Shown here one piece after another: positions 58,031-64,000 of a DNA stretch of 64,000 nt. Where the stretch lies: NCBI RefSeq assembly GCF_016107545.1, contig NZ_JABASS010000002.1, forward strand, positions 186,001-250,000, in the 5' to 3' direction. Each line of letters begins with the position of its first letter. The stretch's first letter is position 1. Made by a program: the position numbers and the translations under genes. This stretch comes from Psychrobacter namhaensis. Its GTDB lineage: Bacteria > Pseudomonadota > Gammaproteobacteria > Pseudomonadales > Moraxellaceae. The notes beneath the pieces were generated by a model. That model had not been told where the DNA came from. It saw only the letters and a program-made list of their open reading frames with translations, and searched no databases.

Positions 58031-58930
58031 ATGACGGCTTTGCCCCAAACGTGCAATAAGACGAGTGCGCTTATACATTGCCAACTGCTTTATGTTGATG
58101 ACAATCAGCACGCACAGATTGAGAGCCTACAAGCATTGATCACTGAGCACAAACTGCCACTTGCTTTACACACTGAGCGTTACACAGATAAATTAACGCA
58201 AAAACAGCGCCAACATCTTAGTCAGACCGCAACGCACCCTATATTGTTGTTGGATAAAAAAAACACGCTGTCATGGCTAAGTGGTGGACTGAGCGTCTCA
58301 CCTGAATGGGATAAACTACAACGCCGGGTGGTGAGCGCGGGGCGTAAATCCGAGTTATTGCTACAAGCGGCGAAAATCACATCGGACAGCCGCGTTATAG
58401 ATGCGACTGCTGGTTTTGGCCATGACAGTTTGATACTAGCCAGTACGGGTGCTCAGATAGTCATGCTTGAGCAGCAGCCCTTGATGGCGTTGCTATTGCT
58501 CGCAGAGCAGCAGCGTATGAACGCATTGGCAAATTGGCAAAAGCTCATGGCGCGTTTACAGATTATTAACACCGATGCTCTCGCTTATTTTGCAAGGGTG
58601 AACAACGCCTCTGTCTCTGACAATCACAAGGCAGTTGACGCGGTGTATCTAGACCCGATGTTTCCAGAAGACAGCTATCAAGATAGCAAAACGGGTAAAG
58701 GCGCTAAAGTGGGTAAGCACATGCAAGCGCTGCATCAACTGGCACAACCTCCCACAGCAGACGAAGAGCTGCAATTGCTGCAAAGCGCGCTCGCAGTGGT
58801 AAGTCAAAATGGGCAAACATCTGGCCGAGTCATCGTAAAGCGCCCGCAATTTGCGCCGCTACTTGCTAATCAACCAGTCAGTGAAAGCTGGCATAATGAA
58901 GCAGTGCGTTTTGATGGTTATTTTGTCTAG
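58031..58930 (+). CDS. rsmJ: 16S rRNA (guanine1516-N2)-methyltransferase RsmJ
   Basis: RsmJ (YhiQ) methylates G1516 of 16S rRNA. VIDATAGFGHDSLILASTG binds SAM. AVYLDPMFPED holds the catalytic DPMF, and KGAKVGKHMQALHQL matches the family end of the core. ATG at 58031 is chosen because AAAAGG lies 9 bases upstream (299 residues). In-frame GTG 58010 and ATG 58022/58025 precede it. The neighbour set differs from E. coli. Confidence 0.9.
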   Translation: MTALPQTCNKTSALIHCQLLYVDDNQHAQIESLQALITEHKLPLALHTERYTDKLTQKQRQHLSQTATHPILLLDKKNTLSWLSGGLSVSPEWDKLQRRVVSAGRKSELLLQAAKITSDSRVIDATAGFGHDSLILASTGAQIVMLEQQPLMALLLLAEQQRMNALANWQKLMARLQIINTDALAYFARVNNASVSDNHKAVDAVYLDPMFPEDSYQDSKTGKGAKVGKHMQALHQLAQPPTADEELQLLQSALAVVSQNGQTSGRVIVKRPQFAPLLANQPVSESWHNEAVRFDGYFV

Positions 58931-59028
58931 CGGTTATTTTGTCTAATGGTTATGGCGATGAACGATGACGCATCATGCTTAAATAATATAGTTAAAAAGC
59001 TTACCGTTAATGGATGTAGGAGCAAGGA

Positions 59029-59268
59029 ATGTCAACGCTAATCATTTGGATCATGGGCGCCATTTTATTACTAATAAACATCATGTTACGTACTCGAATT
59101 CTGCGGCTGGAAGCACGTCTAAAAGCATTGAGCAATCCACAAGAGCAGTTGGCATTTTTGCGTCAGCAAGCATCAAAAAAAGAGAAGGTTGCCGCTATCA
59201 AAGCGTTACGAAAACAGTATCCTGAGATATCGCTGATTGAAGCAAATCGGTTATGGCAGCAAATATAG
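59029..59268 (+). CDS. Small membrane protein with L7/L12 C-terminal-like end
   Basis: The 79 residues have one N-terminal transmembrane helix (about residues 4-22), a basic/helical link ([14 protein letters not shown]) and a C-terminal segment [28 protein letters not shown]. The last part resembles the L7/L12 C-terminal fold (K-AIK-R---GL-LKEAK). Such TM-plus-L7/L12-tail proteins exist as uncharacterised families. The partner and role are unknown. AGGAG-type site and ATG are good. ubiA follows after 13 bases, so the two are probably in one operon. Confidence 0.68.
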   Translation: MSTLIIWIMGAILLLINIMLRTRILRLEARLKALSNPQEQLAFLRQQASKKEKVAAIKALRKQYPEISLIEANRLWQQI

Positions 59269-59281
59269 AGACCCGCACACA

Positions 59282-60220
59282 ATGATACAAACTCGCGCCC
59301 CCCTGATGTCTAAAGAAAAAATCTATGCCTACCTACAGCTGACGCGCTTCGACAAGCCAGTAGGTATTGAGCTGCTCTTATGGCCAACGTTATGGGGGGT
59401 GCTGCTAGCAGCAATGGGTCAGGCCCAGCAGCAAGGAGTGACGGCAGGCCTACCCAGTCTTAAGATATTTGTGATATTTGCGCTAGGCGCGACTTTTATG
59501 CGGGCGGCAGGGTGTGCGATTAATGATTTTGCCGATCGTAAAGTAGATGGTCATGTGACTCGTACCAAAGGTCGACCGTTAGCCGATGGCCGTTTGTCTG
59601 CTCAAGAAGCCATCGCGGCTTTTTTAGTATTGGTATTACTGAGTGCCAGCCTGCTATTACTATTACCTGTTGCCGTGTTTTATTGGTCACTTGCGGCCGT
59701 CATACTGGCGTTTATTTATCCCTTTATGAAACGCTACACGCATTTGCCACAAGTGTTCTTAGCGGCGGCGTTTGGATGGGCGATACCGATGGCTTATGTG
59801 GCGGTGCAAGGCGCCCCTGATGTTTGGTGTTGGCTGTTATTTCTCGCGTATATGTGCTGGACAGTGGCCTATGACACCCAGTACGCCATGGCTGACCGCG
59901 AGGATGATTTAAAAATTGGGGTTAAATCAACGGCGATATTGTTTGGTCGCTATGATGTGGTCATTATCTCTATACTACAGACCTTATTTTTACTAATGAT
60001 GGGGGCGGTACTATGGCACTATTTTGCGCCCACCAGCTTGGGTATTACGCCCATATTTGGTTTGGCGTTAGTGGCCATGATGTTTGCCAAACAAAACAGC
60101 GCTTGTACCAGTCGCCAGCCTTTGGCCTGTTTTCGGGCGTTTTTAGCCAATATCTGGGTAGGGCGCTACATCTTTGCGCTCATAGCAGTCGCTTGTATAT
60201 GGACGAGCTTTAATGGATAG
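59282..60220 (+). CDS. ubiA: 4-hydroxybenzoate polyprenyltransferase
   Basis: UbiA attaches the polyprenyl chain to 4-hydroxybenzoate in ubiquinone synthesis and is a multi-pass membrane enzyme. The two Mg/diphosphate motifs are present: NDFADRKVD and [32 protein letters not shown] opens the family core. ATG 59282 gives 312 residues. A closer ATG at 59306 has no ribosome site. It overlaps the next gene by 8 bases. Confidence 0.95.
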   Translation: MIQTRAPLMSKEKIYAYLQLTRFDKPVGIELLLWPTLWGVLLAAMGQAQQQGVTAGLPSLKIFVIFALGATFMRAAGCAINDFADRKVDGHVTRTKGRPLADGRLSAQEAIAAFLVLVLLSASLLLLLPVAVFYWSLAAVILAFIYPFMKRYTHLPQVFLAAAFGWAIPMAYVAVQGAPDVWCWLLFLAYMCWTVAYDTQYAMADREDDLKIGVKSTAILFGRYDVVIISILQTLFLLMMGAVLWHYFAPTSLGITPIFGLALVAMMFAKQNSACTSRQPLACFRAFLANIWVGRYIFALIAVACIWTSFNG

Positions 60221-60884
60221 ACTTTCAAAACTAAAAAAGTCCTCTAACCCTCATCCCTCTGTCATGGATTATCAGGCCAAGCTCGCTGAGCATGGGTTAA
60301 CACGTGAGCAAGTCATCGCCACCGAGCGTAAACTGGCGAAGTTTGCCAATACGATGGATTCTCTCGTGCGCATTCCTTTTACCAAGCAAGGGATGGGTGC
60401 CGATGCAGCGCTTTCAACCATTCCGCTGGCAGGAGATATAGCGGGGTTGGTGTTAACCGGTTATGCCTTTATATTGGGTCGTCAACTGGGGGTGCCCACG
60501 CACAAAATGACGCCTGCCGTTAGACTGGCGCTGATTGACATGGTTGTTGGTATCGTGCCTGGGATTGGTACGTTGCTGGATATTTTTATTCGTCCCAGCC
60601 GTAAGACCTTGGGCATCGTGCATGAGCATCTTCAAGTCGAGTATGGCATCACTGAAACCATGCATATGGATCGACCATTTTTGCATGAGTCGCTAGAAAG
60701 TAAGCAGCAGCAAAGTCGTTTTTGGCGCAACCCAGTCATTGCTTGGTTATACTTGCATATTCCTGATATGCTGGGATTGATCGTTATTGTGTTCGTTGCT
60801 TGGGGATTGTGGGCCGTTATCAGTTGGCTTGTCAGCCTGTTTGGGCAAACAACGGGATTTGGTTCAGTGAAAATCACCTACTAG
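60213..60884 (+). CDS. DUF4112 domain membrane protein
   Basis: The 223 residues show a DUF4112 core: [25 protein letters not shown], then [22 protein letters not shown] and [19 protein letters not shown], with about three transmembrane helices, and a last helix near 185-205. Function is unknown. The ATG lies inside the last codons of ubiA (8-base overlap), so translation is probably coupled. The gene ends at a large inverted repeat. Confidence 0.82.
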   Translation: MDRLSKLKKSSNPHPSVMDYQAKLAEHGLTREQVIATERKLAKFANTMDSLVRIPFTKQGMGADAALSTIPLAGDIAGLVLTGYAFILGRQLGVPTHKMTPAVRLALIDMVVGIVPGIGTLLDIFIRPSRKTLGIVHEHLQVEYGITETMHMDRPFLHESLESKQQQSRFWRNPVIAWLYLHIPDMLGLIVIVFVAWGLWAVISWLVSLFGQTTGFGSVKITY

Positions 60885-60905
60885 TAAGCATAGTCAGTTG
60901 AAAAT

Positions 60906-61017
60906 AAAATCGATACGTTAATATCATCGTGCGAATGGGATAAATTTTTCTTGCTTGCTGTTCGCAGACGTGACAGAGGCTGCAAAAAATTCATCCCATT
61001 CACTCTGTATCGGTTTT
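60906..61017. repeat. 112-nt imperfect inverted repeat
   Basis: Outer arms AAAATCGATAC (60906-60916) and GTATCGGTTTT (61007-61017) pair with one mismatch. Inner arms GCGAATGGGATAAATTTTT and AAAAAATTCATCCCATTCAC (60982-61003) pair over about 18 positions with few mismatches. The centre holds TTGCTTGCTGTTCGCAGAC. No ORF lies in it. It could be a MITE-like element or a long RNA hairpin after the DUF4112 gene. Confidence 0.6.
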
Positions 61018-61044
61018 AAATAGAATCGACTATAAGATGACAAT

Positions 61045-61084
61045 AAAAAGGCGACAACGATAGTTATGGTTGCCGCCTTTTTTT
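61045..61084. terminator. Bidirectional terminator between DUF4112 and the lipoprotein
   Basis: AAAAAGGCG.CAAC and GTTG.CGCCTTTTTTT form a stem of about 13 bp with one mismatch. It lies between convergent genes and can end both transcripts. Confidence 0.85.
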
Positions 61085-61124
61085 GGTCTAAAATATGGTG
61101 GTCATAGAAACGTACGCGCAGTGA

Positions 61125-61775
61125 TTATTCAGTGATGACTTCTGCTTTAGCACTAACGGCATCAAAGCTGGTGACGTTGTTGTTTTGAATAAAATCGATG
61201 GTGCCACCACCCGCATGACTGATCAGCTGAATACTCTCATCACTTGAGCGATAAGTAGGGTTGTTACCTTGGCCTTCGGGTGCGCTTAGCGTTATTTTGG
61301 GTTTATTGGGTAGCGTCACAATGGCATTAAGCAGGCCCGCTGCTGACGTCTCGAAGACAACGGACAAAGACTCTCCTGCGGCGCTTTTATAGCGCACATC
61401 AGTGATTTGTGCGCCTTTGATGGCTTGCTCAGGATTGGGCGCAGCACTAGTGTTACTTGATGTTGGCTCATTAGCCTCAAGGTTGTCTTCTAGTTGAGTT
61501 AGGTCGATATCGCGCTCAGCATCTGGTACGGACTGAGCTGAGTTGTCCGTTGTATTTTCACCATCACTATTACTCTCAGGCACATTGATATTGGTTGTTA
61601 TGGGTGTCGTTTTTACTTTTGGTTCAGCGTGCGTCTTATTGGCTGTTTCAGATTTTGGCGACTCTTGGCAGGCCGTTAGCAGGAACAAGCTTAAGAGAGC
61701 TGCAAGGAGTGGTGGATAAACGGACTTAGAGGCTAGGGGGTTGGTGTGACTCTTCATGTTAAGGTTTTCGTCCAT
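61125..61775 (-). CDS. Lipoprotein, possible MliC-like C-terminal domain
   Basis: The signal peptide ends in a lipobox FLLTAC (Cys36 from ATG 61775; Cys30 if ATG 61757 is used). A Thr/Asn/Glu-rich linker runs to about residue 120. The C-terminal 90 residues (VRYKSAAGESLSVVFETSAAG, LPNKPKITLSAPEG, PTYRSSDESIQLISHAGGGTIDF) resemble the MliC/PliC lysozyme-inhibitor fold. The usual N-terminal Cys is replaced by Ser and no disulphide is available. The call is tentative. Confidence 0.55.
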   Translation of the reverse strand: MDENLNMKSHTNPLASKSVYPPLLAALLSLFLLTACQESPKSETANKTHAEPKVKTTPITTNINVPESNSDGENTTDNSAQSVPDAERDIDLTQLEDNLEANEPTSSNTSAAPNPEQAIKGAQITDVRYKSAAGESLSVVFETSAAGLLNAIVTLPNKPKITLSAPEGQGNNPTYRSSDESIQLISHAGGGTIDFIQNNNVTSFDAVSAKAEVITE

Positions 61776-61837
61776 TAAGCGCGCTTTACGCGTTGTGTTA
61801 GCAGCACAGTACGGTGTCTACAAGTGGTTCATCTACC

Positions 61838-62275
61838 CTAAGTGCTAACCGTGATCACCAGCTTGCGCCCGCCACCATGTTTTTTCATATGGTCTCTATG
61901 TTCACACAAATAAATACCTTGCCACCTTCCTAATCCTAACCTACCGTTAATCAGTGGCACGGTTAAACTGACCCCAAGCATCATGCTTTTAAAATGGGCT
62001 GGCAGGTCATCCGAGCCTTCTAGCGTGTGACGATACTCCGGCTGATTGGCGGGTGCGATTTTATTGAGCCACTCTTCGGTGTCGAGCCTGACATCTGGAT
62101 CGGCATTTTCATTGATCGTCAGACTGGCTGATGTGTGCTGCAAAAACAGATGTACCAACCCTGCTTTAGAAAAAGGCGGTATCAACTCCTCGAGTGCCTC
62201 GTCAATCATTGGGGTGATGATATGAATACCACGCGTATAGGCAGGGAGAGTAAGGGTGGTCTGATGATAGGGCAT
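61838..62275 (-). CDS. yjbQ: YjbQ family protein (UPF0047)
   Basis: The 145-residue protein has the UPF0047 core. HTSASLTINENADPDVRLDTEEWLN is the conserved His/Asn/Asp site, and LGRWQGIYLCEHRDH ends the fold. E. coli YjbQ has thiamine-phosphate synthase activity in vitro, and its cell role is not settled. It lies between the lipoprotein gene and mnmC on the same strand. Confidence 0.93.
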   Translation of the reverse strand: MPYHQTTLTLPAYTRGIHIITPMIDEALEELIPPFSKAGLVHLFLQHTSASLTINENADPDVRLDTEEWLNKIAPANQPEYRHTLEGSDDLPAHFKSMMLGVSLTVPLINGRLGLGRWQGIYLCEHRDHMKKHGGGRKLVITVST

Positions 62276-62372
62276 GTAGCTCTCGCGTTATTACAATCAA
62301 TATCAATACTACAAGATCGTCGCAGTCGTTGAAAGCGGTGGCACAAATAATTCAAACGCTACTCAAATTTCT

Positions 62373-64000
62373 CTAATCGAGCGGCGTCTGCAAACGCGTA
62401 CGATGGGGCGATAGACGTGCCAACATTGCCGTTGATAAAGGTGTAAACGTTCCCAACATCATGTCTGTCAGCGCCTCAGCGCATAGTGGCGCGATGGCAT
62501 ATCCTTTAGCGCCCATCGCGCTCATGACCCAAGTCCGTTTGCTGTCGATTAGTGGGCCCACTATTGGATGATAATCGGGTGTTTGAGTACGAATGCCCGC
62601 GCGCCCTTGCCACACGCTAACGTCGGTTGGAATAATAGACGCCATTTCAGGAATGGCGGTCACCAATTTATCGCGGCTAATCTGATGCTCTTCACGGCGG
62701 ATATTTGTATCGGTGTCATTGCGTATAAAGCTTGCGCCTAATAAAAACTGAGGCTGACATTCTTCAATATCGTTCAGCTGTCCGTCCCCCGTTTGCGCGG
62801 TAAACAGCGCACAGTAACCGCTATATTTCAGTGGTATTTTGGGTAATTTCGCGAGTTGCTCAATCGTGGGCGTAAACCAAGAAAGTTGACCACGAATTTT
62901 ACGGCAATCAAAAATACGTTGGTCTAGCTGATGGCTCTCAAAAGCTGCGCAAATCACCACATTATCAGCAGTCATAGACCGCTCAGAATTGTCCGGATCA
63001 CTCCCGTGAATACAGACATGGTGCTCTGACTCGCTAATACGATTGACCTTTAATGGCTGAAAGCAGATGAAAGGATGCGTCAGTATGATGTTTTTTAACG
63101 CTTGTGGATTGACCAACCCAGACTGTGGTAAGTATAAGTTTTCTGATAAATCTTGCTTTTTTAAGCCAGTAATATTCTGTGCTCGTTCACTAGGTAGCGT
63201 GGTGGCCATGTCATCGGGATAATCAGCGATTTGCTCTGGGCCAATATTGGCTTTAATCAGCAGGTCAAGGGCGCCAGTTGGTTCAATTACGGGTGCTAAT
63301 TGCTGTTTTTCAGCACTTTTATTAAACTGACGATATAGTCTGCTGCTATAAAGATAACCCATCGTATGCAGGTGTTCATCGACATGATGAATCGGTGTCA
63401 TCTTAGGGGCGAGTAGGGCGCGAGGGTTGCCTGATGCGCCTGCCAACGGAGCAGACTTGTCTAACAAAGTGACGTGAATACCACGATTGGCGAGCGCCCA
63501 AGCCATGAGCAAACCTGAAACACCAGCGCCAATAACGACGCTATGAGTGGGCAGACGATCAGCGTTGTCGATAGAGCCTGAGTCGCGGGTACTATCCTCT
63601 AAGCTGGCAGCATCAGCCATGATTGCGGTTAGCATCTCACGCTTGCGCCCAAAGCCTTTGACCTTAGTAATTTGAAAGCCACATGCTTTTAACGCACGCT
63701 TAACCACACCGGCACAGCTATAGGTGGCCGCAGTCGTAGTGGGACGTGATAAGCGCTGTATTTGGGCAAAGATACTGTCAGCCCACAACGTACTATTACA
63801 AGAAGGGGCAAACCCGTCTAAAAACCAAGCATCAACATAGGGGGCAGGTTTAGTCGACTGATCTGATGCCAATTTGCTCAAGCTCTCAGCGGCATCGCCA
63901 AACCACATATCCACGGTTAGGTTATCAGCAAAGAAGTTCAAACGATGACAGCCTGCGATAAGGGGCGGGTAAGCTGCTAAAAGTGGCGCAATAAGCTCTG
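62373..64000 (-). CDS. mnmC: Bifunctional tRNA mnm5s2U biosynthesis protein MnmC, 5' end cut by the window edge
   Basis: MnmC completes mnm5s2U34 in tRNA. The visible frame continues without a stop to base 64000, so the N-terminus is missing. Upstream of the TTG at 63941 the codons read ...AGCHRLNFF, as in MnmC. The MnmD methyltransferase ends near [12 protein letters not shown]. The FAD oxidoreductase begins [35 protein letters not shown] and [10 protein letters not shown] follow at the C-terminus. At least 540 residues are visible (E. coli 668). Confidence 0.94.
   Translation of the reverse strand, partial: ELIAPLLAAYPPLIAGCHRLNFFADNLTVDMWFGDAAESLSKLASDQSTKPAPYVDAWFLDGFAPSCNSTLWADSIFAQIQRLSRPTTTAATYSCAGVVKRALKACGFQITKVKGFGRKREMLTAIMADAASLEDSTRDSGSIDNADRLPTHSVVIGAGVSGLLMAWALANRGIHVTLLDKSAPLAGASGNPRALLAPKMTPIHHVDEHLHTMGYLYSSRLYRQFNKSAEKQQLAPVIEPTGALDLLIKANIGPEQIADYPDDMATTLPSERAQNITGLKKQDLSENLYLPQSGLVNPQALKNIILTHPFICFQPLKVNRISESEHHVCIHGSDPDNSERSMTADNVVICAAFESHQLDQRIFDCRKIRGQLSWFTPTIEQLAKLPKIPLKYSGYCALFTAQTGDGQLNDIEECQPQFLLGASFIRNDTDTNIRREEHQISRDKLVTAIPEMASIIPTDVSVWQGRAGIRTQTPDYHPIVGPLIDSKRTWVMSAMGAKGYAIAPLCAEALTDMMLGTFTPLSTAMLARLSPHRTRLQTPLD

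Noticed and set aside
1..64000. tRNA, rRNA, CRISPR, phage or insertion sequence
   Set aside because: I found no tRNA-like fold, no spaced repeats, no transposase or integrase reading frame, and gene content is uniform core genome.

Overview
The window is an unbroken stretch of chromosome from a gammaproteobacterium. The protein sequences and gene order fit the Moraxellaceae, most likely Psychrobacter: moderate G+C, a SpoT with a decayed synthetase domain as in Acinetobacter, and a complete murG-murC-ddlB-ftsQ-ftsA-ftsZ-lpxC cluster. I see no phage, insertion sequence, CRISPR array, rRNA or tRNA. Nearly all of it reads as core genome. The gene at base 1 may be cut by the left edge. mnmC is certainly cut by the right edge.

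Layout. 0-12 kb: pyrE, gshB, then the division and cell-wall cluster through lpxC, ending in strong terminators. 12-16 kb: dciA (helicase loader family), an exported CHAP-type amidase, a DOMON-like protein, and yhbY divergent from rlmE. 16-21 kb: ftsH with a heat-shock-like promoter, folP, the sdhE-ygfX pair and a YidB-family protein. 21-26 kb: a DASS anion transporter, then recX-recA on the minus strand. 25.2-26.3 kb: a 1.05-kb AT-rich, gene-free region with a cluster of DnaA-box-like sites. 26-39 kb, mostly minus strand: trmB, a CPA2 antiporter, a CDF metal exporter, priA, ridA, spoT, rpoZ and gmk. 39-49 kb: ispH, a thioesterase-like protein, htpG with a heat-shock-like promoter, a membrane-anchored C13 (legumain/caspase-fold) peptidase, fghA, rpe and three small unknown proteins. 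49-54 kb: rpmB-rpmG, an Ig-like lipoprotein with calcium-loop-like motifs, purU, and a CcsA-like gene divergent from ffh. 56-64 kb: tsaB, uppP, rsmJ, a tiny membrane protein with an L7/L12-tail-like end, ubiA, a DUF4112 protein, a lipoprotein, yjbQ and mnmC.

How the genes work together. MurG, MurC, DdlB and UppP act in peptidoglycan synthesis and lipid-carrier recycling. FtsQ, FtsA and FtsZ build the divisome, and LpxC commits to lipid A. RecA with RecX, PriA and DciA handle recombination, replication restart and helicase loading. RlmE, RsmJ, TrmB, TsaB, MnmC, YhbY, L28 and L33 serve RNA modification and the ribosome. FtsH and HtpG form the proteostasis arm, and both carry sigma-32-like promoters. 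SpoT, RpoZ and Gmk lie together, as in many gammaproteobacteria.

The most interesting points are: the oriC-like or DnaA-titration-like region between recA and trmB; SpoT with an intact hydrolase but a degenerate synthetase; FtsA with altered phosphate-binding loops; RecX with a disordered extension of about 180 residues; the membrane-anchored C13 peptidase; and a 112-nt imperfect inverted repeat near 61 kb. No clearly new multi-gene system is visible. The best candidates for undescribed biology are these single-locus oddities.
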